Source: Sarcocystis neurona (taxonomy: Eukaryota; Apicomplexa; Conoidasida; Eucoccidiorida; Sarcocystidae). From it: a DNA stretch of 64,000 bases. The position numbers were made by a program, and so were the translations under genes. Every line of letters starts with the position of its first letter. Position 1 is the stretch's first letter. Positions 1-12,300 of this stretch are shown here, in pieces. The notes beneath the pieces are model-generated. The model was given only the letters and a program-made list of their open reading frames with translations. It had not been told where the DNA came from and made no database searches. The stretch spans positions 2,017,295 to 2,081,294 of the forward strand of contig KL647297.1 of the NCBI GenBank assembly GCA_000727475.1, in the 5' to 3' direction.

Positions 1-283
1 TGGACTGGTAAGGTGTCCTTCAAAGATTACCTCGGCATACAAGGCAACAGTCTCGCCTCACCATTCATGAGTTATCTCGTCTCCCGTACCCGACAATGAA
101 TAATACACGCAACTCCTAAAGATAAAAGAAAGTAGTTCCCCTCCAGTTCCGTAAGCAGAACGAGTTCACAGCTGGATACTTACACTGTAAATTGCACTCT
201 GACAACAACGTGCACACCACTACGCACACTACCAACCGGTACACCACGCTTGTAGAAAAAAACTTCCTCCTTAGCCCTGTCAG

Positions 284-492
284 AGTTGTTCTTTGCACGC
301 CTACTGTTTAACAAGGCACAAGCTGCAAAGAAGAATAACGAAAGCATCTGCGCTGACGCCTCCTCTTTAGTGCTGGAGAACAGGAAGGATTCGGCAAACT
401 TTATCCGGCACCTTCTTAAGCAACGCTGTGGGAAGTTTGACTCATCGGATGACTGGGTCTACTGTGGTGCAAATGAAGATTTCGTAACTTGA
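284..492 (+). CDS. Possible terminal exon of an unidentified gene
   Basis: An open frame of about 69 codons ends in TGA at 490-492. It opens right after a pyrimidine-rich stretch ending in CAG at 281-283, which looks like a splice acceptor. The predicted segment is a balanced mix of charged and hydrophobic residues (it begins ELFFARLLFNK and ends ANEDFVT) without the Cys/Arg/Ser bias of most chance frames here. I do not recognise a family. The upstream exons would lie before the window or in the first 280 bases, where I see no clear coding sequence. It could also be chance. Confidence 0.25.
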
Positions 493-3400
493 AGGAGAGA
501 TATGCACTCAGGTCCTTTTTGCACGTGGTTGTATAAAAGTGCCCAACTCTGCGCTACTTGTAGCGCGTCGCAGAGCTCCTTCATGAACGGGACGAATTTG
601 TAAGAGATAGCGTAAACTGTATTCTACTCAACAGAAGTTCCGTGCGGAGGTCATACCAGAGATGAATAAAAAGGAGGAACTGAGGAAAGTTTGACCTTAT
701 CATAGTGTACAAAGGAAAAAGTGTACACCTAGGTGTACCCCTAGCCTCAAATGACAATACTATCGATTTGAATTTAAGCAGGATTGGCAGAGCAGAACAC
801 CGAGAGACTTCCTTGTGCGGATTTTACTGCGTTGGGAACTGCAGCAGAATGGCTACAAATATGGCGACGCACGAATCTGTGCTCGTTCCAAGTGTATACG
901 GACGTTATTAGACATCCGTCAATAACACGCAGCCACTCTGCTTTGACGACACCTACTGTACACAATCACTAAAGCGGGCGACGCCAAGAGATCTCTCTGG
1001 CAGGAAATACGTGTGCTGTGTGGGTACTGTGGGCTCCCTTCGTGTGCTGACCTGCAGTATTTCAAGGACGCCGTGGATGGCGTAAACAGACTGTTACGTC
1101 ACGAGTCCCTCAGTCACTCAGGCTGCCAAGGGGACGACGTTAACTGTAGGACAGTTATCACTTTCGTGTTGTGATGTTGCCTGAGAGTTCTCTAATGATT
1201 ACCACACAATGGGAGAAGCACACCGCGCTGGTTCCCGCGTACGCCTCTCTGTCTGTGAAAACGCTGCCCGTAAGTTGTCTAGCAAGTTTCATTGATTGTA
1301 AGTAAACCGTCACTTGCATACCACGGGTACACCATTTAAGAAGAGCCGTTACGACCACAAGGCTAAAGACAAAAGATACATATGGGACTGAACCTCGAGG
1401 GGGCGTGACCGGTGCCGACGGAGCAGTATCACAGGACACGCGCTTTACCCATAAACAACAGCGCTTTCGGGCCCATACTGGAGGATGGGATGAAACTGGT
1501 TTCGAAGCTGGACGCAGCACCACGGACGGCAACACGTCACCAGCACGTATCCTGTGCTCCCGTACATAAGCAACTGGTGAAAAACTTCTCCACTCGTGGC
1601 CGTGACAGTGCAAATGAGCTTTTATGTGGTAACATTGAGCGTGAAATATCGAACAAAACAATGTGCTGCGGAGGAACCTGTCACTGCGACTTCGCACGCT
1701 TATACGTGACACGATAACTCTCTTGTCACTGGCTAAATCCTCAGGCGAAACACGAGCAAAAGCATGGCAGTAAGAGACAACGCCACGCTTGTCACAATGA
1801 TGCACCAGTACGCGATCTGTGGAATAAGCAGGTACTCAAAGACACACGTGGTGTGAAGCCCTGCCTTGTTCTCTGGTGAGCAGCAATACATTGTCACTCA
1901 AGACTGGAAGTTCGACTAACACTAGACCAAATTTACGCCTCGAAAAAGACAGCAGAGCGAGAATTCATAAATGCATCAGAAGTGTGGCGGTCTGCAGGTG
2001 TGCACAGGCGCGTGTATTAATTTTTTCTCCGATGCTCCCTCATGTACTTATTCACACGTCTCTATGCACACGTTATATGGATACGTGTGCAAGCCTAAGT
2101 GTCCAAGTATATCTATCTCGTCTGGATGGCGATAAGTTTTCACGCACCACGTTCGAAGTGCGAGCGAAAGAGCACAGATCCCGTTGCTAGAGAATTTCAG
2201 CTGCTCGTGGTCACTATTCTTCAGAGGGCGGCATCCTCCATGAGCTGGCAATCATTTACACCCGGTACACTGGCCCATATGACGTGTCTATCCACAGCTG
2301 AATATCTGTGTGGGGAACGACTTTTACGGCTCGCACAAAAGGTCATACACCCTAGACCAACAAAAAATGTTGCAGGCCTGCTGCACATAGTCCGACCAGC
2401 CCCACTGTGTACTATCTCGCTTAAAGGGAGACATTCCCAGGGACCAGATGTTGCATTATTTTCGCCGAGCACGCCTGAAATTCAACTGTGACGGAGCGGC
2501 TACGCGCCTGCCACCTTGCATTAAGATAAGTCTCGTCACCTATGAGGTGATATATGTTTGGCCTGTATACTTTGTCGCTTCTTCGCGCACGAGAGAAAGT
2601 TTATCCGGAGTTCCTCAGCACCGGCAGTACATAGGTGGCTTCCCGTTTTTGCAGACCTGCCCGAACCACGCGTTGGCATGCCACTGCTTTAATAAAGCGG
2701 GGACTAACAATGCAGCGAGAGCCGGCGATTTTGTTCACGGGCAGAAGGATACACGCATACATGTGTACTGGTGAAAGAGGGAGGCAGAGACGAAGGGACA
2801 GAAAGACATGCGGTTTTAGGCGCCGCTACAAGTGTAACACGGTGTCATGCGAAGGGACAGACAGACACGCAGCCTTAGGCGCTGCTACAAGTGTAACACA
2901 GTGTCATGCGTGGATCTGCGAAGCTTCACTGGGTGCGTACGCGCGCAGGAGAGTAAGCAGGAACAGGCGACTTCTCTGCACACCCATTCGTGCAGCTCCC
3001 TCATCTTCAGAACTGCTCACCTGCGCTAGTCGAGAACCCCATCCACACTGTAGCGATGCTGTCGCAGAAAAGCCGTACGGAGTGAGAAGCAAGGACCAAT
3101 TGATGAGCCTGGAGATGAGCGCTCATGGGGCCACAATGCACAAAACATGTTTCTGGGTGCGTTCAACGACGCGCTTGCCTTTCTCTCCGAATTTAGGGGG
3201 TGCAACCGGCGAATCAGTGTCCCAAGTACACTGCACGTACCCAGTTAGGCAGTGACACTGAGATGTGCTTGTACTGAGGCATCAAACACGTACTCAGAGT
3301 ACACCGTTTATAGCATAGACCCACTTCAACAGGATATCGCGCATCGTGTACGTTGCACATGCACGTCTGTCTGTAACCAAGAGCTCACTAGATGTGAGAG

Positions 3401-6380
3401 CTGCGTACAAACAGCGTGGCTTCGAGTGCCCGATATGCTGGTAAACAATACTCGTGTGCCCAAGATATCAATTATGTCTTTCAGCCCTGTCCGTGCGAGT
3501 CTCCTCCTGAGAGGCAGTGAATGTCCCTTACAGATAGGCACTGGCCCGGTAATCCTGAAGCCACGCACGCCGGAAAGAGCGGCTGAAAGACCGAGATACT
3601 TCATCCTTGATTGTGCTGGTGTGACTCGCCCATCTCTCCATGTACAGGGATTCACAGCATACGTTCACTGTCGTGTTTTGCCGCTGGCGTAGCTCATTCT
3701 GTATCGTGCTGCTGTATCTCGCATACCGGTAGGAGCACATGGCGCAGCATCTGCCTGTCATTTTCCTCGTGGCCGTACGTGCCGAAGGATGGAGAACCAC
3801 CAGACATGACGGCGGGGTCGGCGTGTCGAACCCGATGTATACTGACTGTACGGTATAATTTTGCTGAACCACACATGAAGTGCGGATTAGCCTTACCTAA
3901 TCAGAAGTGCCATAGTGTGTGCACTAAGCCAGTGGCCAGAAACGTCGTGCACCAGCGTAAAGCCCACCTCCAGATGATCAATTGGCAACGGGATTGCTCT
4001 CGTAATGGTTGCAGCACGCAGGCAGTAACGCACGAGGACGGTGGCGACGGAAAGAGAAGCCGCAGCGACGCATGGGCAGGAGGACGCACAACACGGGCAG
4101 TGTGACAGTTCCAGTAGCGCAGCAGCAGCGGCAAAGGGAGGAGCACCGCTCGTAGCGCGGCAGTCGTACAGTATGGTTGCTGCATGACGGTCTGCATGTG
4201 AAACTCGTAGTGGTAGTGCGTTTGTCTTTTTCACGGCTGCGTTTCATAACTTCTGCAGTGCGAGGCTTCAGGAGGTAAAGTGTCCCGTGCAGCCGTCTCG
4301 CTGTTGCGTATCTTGCAGGGGTTGCTCGTGGGAGGCGGATCCGCAGAAAGTGGTGTGTGGTATCTCCTTCGTAGCAGCAATGAAGGTGTAATTTACTAAA
4401 ATTCCTGACGAAAATAAACACGACATGAAGTAAATGCGTCGCGACAGGCGAGTGCCTACCGCACATGCCTGGTTCCAAGGTAGAGTTAACGTTCTTTGCC
4501 TTGTCTACGTCTCCGTCTTCCCTGACGTCAAAGAAAGTCGCTGGCGTACGACCGTATCTATGTGAAGACTTTGTCACTCAAAAGAAGGGGCAGTCCCCTG
4601 CAGCGACATTTCTGACCATGTGTTTCACTAGGACTCACTTTCTATGAGGTATGATACATGTAAAATTATCATTCAACTGTGTCTTCAATGAAAGCGATGC
4701 TGCGTTCATCGGATACGTTCCGCGCGCACTCGCACTAATTTGTTCTGCTCCAGTGTGCTGACTTGGCCGTGTCGACGCTGTATATATTATACATGCATCC
4801 GACTACGCAGTCTTATAGCCACTGCGTAAGTCCATATTGACTTGATGCGTCGTTTATGCACTTTATTGTTTAATTATATACAGCGTGCCTCATCCAGGAA
4901 AGGCTGCCATCTTTGTGTAGGTGTGCACGTGCTTACAGAGGGTTTACTGAGCAGCCGCTCTCCTGTTTAATTTGTGCAGTTGCCGGGTCGAAGTGACTAC
5001 CGCCTTGCAGAGCTTTTTAGTGCGCTCAGCCCGGCAGGGGCGTGCCGGAGAAGAACGCCTCGTTTGTAACACCTTGACCTGCCAGTGGCGGTGCAAATTC
5101 ACTGGCATCTTCATTGTTGCGTTGATTCCACTTTCCGGGCCCCGGGTGCATGTCCCTCCCCGTTTCTATCTGCACTCGTACGCTACGTGGGGCACCACAC
5201 TCGCCGTATACGTACGTACGTTCAGGTGTGCAGCGGTGATGGCGCTACCCACGCGTATTCCGTGCCATGTAACTTTTTAGAGCACTTCAACGAACTCACT
5301 CCACTTCAACGAATTCGAAGTTACCAGTGAAGACCTGCAGTCGACTGGGGACTGATTTGCAGACGACATGTCTGGACATTGCAAACGGACTGATTCCGAA
5401 ACTTTTTCACATAGCGTCAGGACAGCTGCGCCAAGGTAGCGCGTTCAGCGATTCTTCGCGTCCGCACAGGTTTTTCCCGCATCTTCGGTTGAGCGAGAGG
5501 CACGAGAACAGCCGAGAGTTGTTCGTCATCTGGACGGAGGCTGTGGCTCTGCAGCGCGCAGGTCGTGAGAAAGGACCGCTTTTTTCGTACCGCGTACATT
5601 TTGTAGGTATGCGTACAATTACGTATCTGTGTGTGAGTCTGCGCGTACTTGCGTAGCTACCCTTTTACGGAAACTTGTGCTGCGACCCGTCAGTGCTGAC
5701 CGCGTGCGACGCTTCAGTTTTCCATATAGTTCAGCACAGCAGAGAGAGATCCTTGGTTTCTTCTCCTCCCAGAAACTTCGCCGTAAGAATTCTTGCGGCA
5801 CCGAAGAGGCGGCGCACATATGGTAGACTACTCCTCTGCCAGCCGTGTCTGGCTCCACAGAAAAGGAGCCTGTTGTCCTGGCCGATGCGCGGCCTTTTCT
5901 TTCCGCAGAAGGCTCGCCTGAAGATCTGCGCACGGCGTCGTGAGTTCTGCTACATACATACAACGTGGTGTCACTGCTGCTGCTAATTTATATTTCGCTT
6001 GCTCATCTCATCCCTAGTGTATGGTCGAGGTCACGCCGGCGGTTTGCGACCTTCTTGGACAGCGACTTTGCATAAGAAATGCAACTGGCTGCCTCGAGTG
6101 CGACTCTCTCTCATACACTGGAGCCTAAACCAAACGCTTCGAGTTCGAGTATTCTTGTCTTCTCCAGCCCGCGCTTGCCTTCCCTGCCAGCCATTCCGTA
6201 CTCGCCATCTGTCCTCCCTCACGAATGCTGCAGCTGAGGCCTGCGGAGTGACCTTCTGGTAGAGCGCCCCGCAGGCGCGCCTATGTGGCATGCTGTGGAA
6301 GTGTCTTCACCCGTGTCTGAGTGCCTCTGCATACGCATACGTCCTGTCCGTAACTGGGTTAGCTGACTACTGCGAGCCAG
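493..6380. other. Gene-poor left region
   Basis: This stretch of 5.9 kb holds many short open frames on both strands, the longest being 1158-1805 on the minus strand (215 codons) and 2635-3255 on the plus strand. None carries a motif I recognise. Their composition (high Arg, Ser, Cys, His) is typical of chance frames in roughly 50% G+C DNA. The plus frame at 2635-3255 runs through a 59-bp tandem duplication, a unit that would shift the frame, which argues against coding. The last few hundred bases may contain the promoter and 5' UTR of the condensin gene. Confidence 0.5.
2792..2909. repeat. Tandem duplication, 59-bp unit, two copies
   Basis: Two adjacent copies (2792-2850 and 2851-2909), each starting GAAGGGACAG and ending GTGTCATGC, differ at 7 of 59 positions, six of them transitions. 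The unit length is not a multiple of three, so the array is unlikely to be coding. Confidence 0.9.
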
Positions 6381-9300
6381 ATGGCTGCTTCGGGACCGTC
6401 TTTGAGCGTCCCAACTCCGTCTTCTTCTGGTGACTTGAACCACAAGCTGTTCGTCGCTCCACTCTGCACCTTCGTGCCGCCTCCGCTGGGGGAACCATCT
6501 GCGTTAGAGCAGCCACCTGCAGGCAGCGAGGTGTGGGGGAGTGCTCTAGGTGTTGGGGCGGCCGGCGCCACGAGGCCAGGCAGTGCCGCAGGAGGGCGTG
6601 GTCGACGTGTGCTGTGGATCTCGCCAACAGATGACGCCGAAGGTGACTCTGTTGGTCTGCGGGCTGCGCCGTGCTCGAACAAGGCGTATTCGCAAGAGCT
6701 CCAGCAGGCGCGCCAGCTGCTGCTGTTGCAGCCGCCTTCAGAGCCGCAGCCAGCGTGGAGCACTAGCAGCACTGCGCACGCAGGTGATGCACCCAACAGT
6801 GCGCACGTCTCGGAAACTTGCGACCAATATCGCAGCAGTAACGTTGCAGCAGAAAGAGGGTCGAGAGGTGCGAGTCCCCCTCCCGGCGCGCATGAGCGAC
6901 AAGTGGCATTGGTGAACCTGCTCACGCAGGGCGGATTCCGGCTCCTCTATTTCCTTGTAAAGTGAGAAGTTGATTCTGCGTAGCCTTTGGCCTGAATTAG
7001 CCGCAGCGCACCCCGTTCTTGCCGAATCGCTGCGCCTCAGGCTTGCTTGCCCACTTCGCCGTTTTTTAGAGAGATAGCTTTTCGTCACTTGCCACTTCTG
7101 CAGGCTTCTTGGTTCGCATAGGAGATTTTATCTCTTCTTTCGGTTTTCTCGCCAGGGGCACTCCACTGCGTGGGCGCTGGTGCTGCGTCAGTTTTTTTCG
7201 TCTTCCCGTGTACCACCACCGACCGCACTTGTATCGCTCGTGTGTCCGAACTCCTGTAGACGCCGCATGCTGCAGCAACGAGGTGTATGTGGTAGACGAC
7301 TGCCCTTTATCAGTACCAGTCATCTTTTGTTGTGAAGTGCTGAACGGCGTAGACCGAGGCCCCAGCGGGCTTCACGCGTGTCTTCTTGTCTTGTGTTATA
7401 ATGCACGCTAGCACTAGGGACTCCCACGTGCTCCTAGCTGCAGCGTCTTTCAAACATGTAGATGTGAGTGCCTCAGGTGTGCGGCTGAAGAGCCGACAAC
7501 TGCAGCTGCGGACCGCACACGGAGTGTTGGCGAGTTTTGCTGGTTCTCTGGCGCATGGGCAGCGGAAGCATTTTCATTGCACATGCCTGAACGCGGTTGC
7601 ACCGCGTCGTTTGTGTGGATCTCTTGCGCTGTGTCTGGTGAAGAGATATCTGTTCGACCTGCAACGTACGTGTGTGTACGCGGACGCAGGCAGCACGCCG
7701 CAGCACAACAAACCTCTCATGGAGTTTCCGTGTGTGTCGGCCGGATGAAACGTTCCCTTTCGAGCTTGTGGTCTCACCAGCCGTATCATTGTGGCAGTAG
7801 ATCTCACCGGCGGCCTGTGTCCTTTGTCGAAGAGTTGCGTGTGCAGGAACTGGAGCTCTTCTACGGAGACAAAGCGCAGAATCAGCAAGGGAGACGAAGG
7901 CGGTCCCGGAGATGCGTTCCCAGACGGAGAAGACGACGACGATGAACTGGGCACGCAGCAGGGAGGTGACCGCAACGGAGGCGCAGAGCGACCGCGGGAG
8001 CTGCAGGTAGAGCTGCTGCAGCTGCTGGCGCAGGTGCTGGATGGAACGCGTCGTCTAGTGAAGTCGTGCGCCGCTCCAGCCGGAAGTTGTACTGCCGGAG
8101 AGCTGGCGCTGCAACTGCTCGTGCTACGGCGCCTTCATAAAGGTGCTGCAGTTGCACGCAGGCGGAAGAAGAAGAGGGGAGCGTGGGCAGCAGACGAAGG
8201 AGAGACCGAGTCAGGCTCTTTGCTCGGATTCGAGGACTTAGAGGAAGACAGTGGCCTGAGCTCTCCAGAGGATGATGAAGAGGAGGATGAGAACGAGGAG
8301 GAGGGCGAAGAAGTGGGCCTTGCCAGCCAAGACACTGCGGAGAGACAGCTCCGAGATGACGGCGGTGCACAGGAGTTGCAGACCGTCACAGGCCAACGTA
8401 TTCTGTCCGGGCAGGATGCTGTGGATGTGTGCAGGACGATGCGATCGCTGGTCCTCTGTGTAACCTTCTTTGCAGACTGGCTGCTGCGTCGCGTGGTCGA
8501 GTCTATTGAACAACAAGCTGCTGCATTTGCTGGTGGAGGCGCCAGCGAGGCAGTAGGCGCCGACACGTTTGGCTCTGAGAGGCTGCGAGTGGCCGGCCCA
8601 GCAGGGGGACGCTGGGGAAGAGCCGCAGCCGCAGCAAACGCTGCTGCTGGCAAGGCGCGAAATAGCAAAGCTGGAAGCAGACAAAAGGGAGGGCCCGGCG
8701 CTGGGCAGCAGGTGAGATCCGCTAGTGTCCTGACACCCGAGACAGGGTTAAACTCTTTCGTCCAGCGGTTCACGTGTTAGTTCTTTGTGCGTGAGCCACA
8801 GCTTCAGCGCCACCTTCACAGTATACTTCGGTAAGTGCTCATTTCTGTTCTGTTCTCGCAGAAATATAAGAAGGTCATACTGCCGAAGGCGAACTTCTGT
8901 TTTGGAGTTGGCATCTATTTTTAATTACACTTGTCGTGCCTGTGAAGCATTGCCACAGTCTTACAGCGATGCGTGTTCAACGGGATGAGAACAGTCTACC
9001 GTCTGTGAGACGAGACTTTCGAATCACCACGCCTTCTTCGGCGCAGCAAGCTGTTGCGGCCGTCCGGGATTTGCTGGCTACCTTGTGTGTAGACATGCAT
9101 ACACAAGCGTCTGTGCGTGTGAATGACTTCGCACCGCATGCTGCTTCTTGGGTGGACTCTGCGGTTGCCGGTGCCCCTGCGGTGGCGGGTGAATTCGGTG
9201 AACCAGGTGCTAGGTATGGCGGGAGGGTTGAGCTGCGTCCGTTGCTGCTCCTGTTGCTCACGTTGTACGTGCTGGTTTCACCGCTCTCGGCAGCCGTGTG

Positions 9301-12300
9301 CTCGAAAGCTGCCCTCGTAGAGCTGCAGGCGTGACGTATCAGTAGTGCTGCTGCGGTGGGGCGACCTGCTCCTGCGGCTGCCGTTGGTGCCCCCGCAGGA
9401 TGTTGACGGCTACCTTGTCGCAGTCTTGCGTCTTTGGCCGGCTGGCCTGTTCTGTCGGCATTTCTGTGCCGCTAGTGCTGGCGGACGCCCAGGAACCCAC
9501 TTTTCCTTGTGTGTTGCTGCGGTGCACTGCCCAGCGGGGGTCTTCGTCAGTGGTGAGCAGCAGCAAGCGGGCCGAGTCGACTGTGCGCCGCCGCGCGCGC
9601 CGTCAGAGGACGCTAGACAGTGACGACGACGACAGCGGCATTTTCATGTCGGAAGACGAAGGCGAAAACGAGGCTGCAGACGAGCAGAAAACTGCTGGAG
9701 GAACGGAGCGTGGCTCAGCTTCTGCTTCACTATTCTCCCTGCAGTTAGGCAGCAGCATTTGGGATATGGGGCCCTCAGGAGACAAGCCACCAACTGTGAC
9801 CCCTCGCTCGCCTGCTAGACGACGAGAGCTCTTCGCGCTGCTCGATGCTTTGGGGAATCTCGGCGGCTCTGAACGTGAGTTATGCGGTGTCGTTCACACT
9901 TCCCAGGCCACAAACACGTTTATTGTGGTTCACCTGCTGCTGAGGACACCTCAGAAGAGCGCGGCAGTCTAAGCTTGTACTCTTTTTGCCCGTCCTAGCA
10001 TGTGTATAGCTTCCACCAGAACCCCGCGCATGGCGCGACTGGCGTGCCCGCATATGCGATTGTATGCGCGCGCACGCGCGGAGGAGCCCCTAGCTGCCAC
10101 AGACAGTCAATTTGTCTGACCGTTTGAAAGCTGTCGCGGAAAGGGAAGAAGAAGAAGACGTGCTGGCCTGTTGGGGAGATGGATGTGGAAAGTCAGAGAG
10201 GGCGACAAGTGTGGCTGGCCCCACAAGACTGGCATCGTGGGAGCGTGGCTGAGGGCTCGCTGAAGGGCTGAATAACGTCATGCGTCACGTACCGATTAAA
10301 AGAAAATTCACGAGTCCTCAGATCTCACACTTATTGCCTGGACAGATCCGCGGTTTCTCCGCGTCTGAGGTTGTACACGCTGGGGGAGTGTACAAACAGT
10401 GACTGGGGGACCGTCGCAGGCGGAAATCCAGCAGCATCACTGCAGTACCTAGCAGTGAGAGGGGTAAGAGGCGCTCCTAAACGAGGCCGCTAGGGCTGCC
10501 TCTTCGCGCAGGAAGTCACAGGAGGCGGCTTCTCACGGAGATTTGACGCCGGACGTAATCACATACTTGTAAACACGTGTGCCCGTGACTGACTTTACTG
10601 CACGTGCTCCAAGGCGCACCAGTGTCTACTATTCCGTCTCGCGAGATATACGTGCGTCACAGCCGAGAACCCCTTCTTCCGGCGCTCTTCTCTTGTAAGC
10701 TGCACGTGGTGGAAAACACAGGGAGAACATACTACGCATTTGTAGACACAGGCGCACGTGACTGAGTTTCGACTATATTGCTTTCTCCTAGGTCAGCCCA
10801 GGTGCACGCTAAAAACGCACACGGCGTTGCCTATCTGCAGCTGAGAATTGAAATGAGCGTGTGCCAGAGCTGCTGAGGTGGAACAGAGGCGACTCGATGG
10901 CAAGTGCCTCTGCCTAAGTGGCTTGCACGTGCCAGACCACCACCGCTTTGCGCGAGAGCTGCTGGCTGATACTGAAGCGTAACGTTGTTCAGTGTCATCT
11001 TACAGGGACGACGGGGCGCGCCAAGGGATTTTCGTAGAAGGTCTGGCGCACGGTTTTCTCAGATACTACACGCATGATCTGCGCGTCACGGAGGGAAGCG
11101 ACATCATCACCTCTTTTATTGACGCACTGCAGAGAGAATCCTCGGAGAGGAATGTCCGCGTGTACATCTCTGTGTGTAGCACGCTCACGTCCTGCTTGGG
11201 TGCCCGGTGAGTGCGCGGTGTGTTACGTCTTTTAGGGATGTGGCGCGCCTTTGCTAGTGAGGTGGGAGGCGAGCAGAAGGAAGAAAATGTGGAACGGCTT
11301 CAGCTGGTGCGGGCGCTGCTGCGTCCGCTGGCCCTGTTGTACGACGAGGCAAAGACAAAGGCGTTCACACGACTTCCGCCTCGAGACGCATGCTCTTGTT
11401 TGTATGCGGACGGCGCGAGTGCCGTCGCGGGGAGCTCCAAGACGGTTGTGGTAGAACCTTTGAAGCAGACAGCGAAGGCAGCACTGCAAAAGGTGCTGCA
11501 ACAGATTGAGAGGCAGCGGCAGCAGAAGCGGCAGCAGAAGCGGCAGCAGGAAGCGGAAGAGATGCGGAGTCGTGGAAACGACCAGCCGGGCGAAGACGCA
11601 CCGGAAAGATGCAACGAGGAGCAGAAGGAACAGCAGGAGCGCGCAGGGGCAGACTCGGTGCGGGGGGAAGCAGACAACCGCGACACCGCAGCTGCAGCGG
11701 GTGGTTCAAGCGCAGAGACAGCGAATGCCGATGACCGCGATAGTGACGAGGAAGAAGAGGGAGAGGAAGGCGCCGAAGAGCAAACCTGGAGAACGCAGCT
11801 TGATAGCGTCGTGCTAAAGCCAGAATGCCGTGCGCTTATCGAAATCCTCGCTTCGCCAGTAAGTGCGGAACTCGCGTCAAGTCCTTAAGCTTCGCGCTTC
11901 GCGCCATCGTGAGCTCCACGCGCCGTCAACCCATGTGTACCTGTTTTAGGTGGGACTACAACACCGCCTACGTGTCTCCAGGCGTGGTCGCAGACGTCTG
12001 CGCCTTGGCTGTGTGGGGTGCCCCGCAGCACCAGCGGCGGTAGATCACGTAGATCAAAGGGAAGGTTTGTTTTCGGCAGAGCGTTTGGCTATCCTGGAGG
12101 AGGGCATTCAGGAGGCTGGTGTGTCTTTGCTTCTCTAGGTGCGGCATGTTGAGTCGTCCTGGCGTCGACTCGCAGGCTTGTCCTCGCCACTGCGTGTGGG
12201 CTACTATGTACCGAGCTGGTCGCGTCGTAGCGTGGCTTGCATTCGCGACTGTCATCTCCCTGCATTTTATTATTCTGCGAAGAAGTAACGCTGGGGACAG

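Noticed and set aside
1158..1805. 215-codon minus-strand frame
   Set aside because: No motif, Arg/Ser/Cys/His-biased composition, no splice-site or start-context support.
11944..12043. Possible condensin exon reading WDYNTAYVSPGVVADV
   Set aside because: It would need a phase-2 upstream exon, whereas the exon ending at 11858 is phase 0 and joins directly in phase to 12641.
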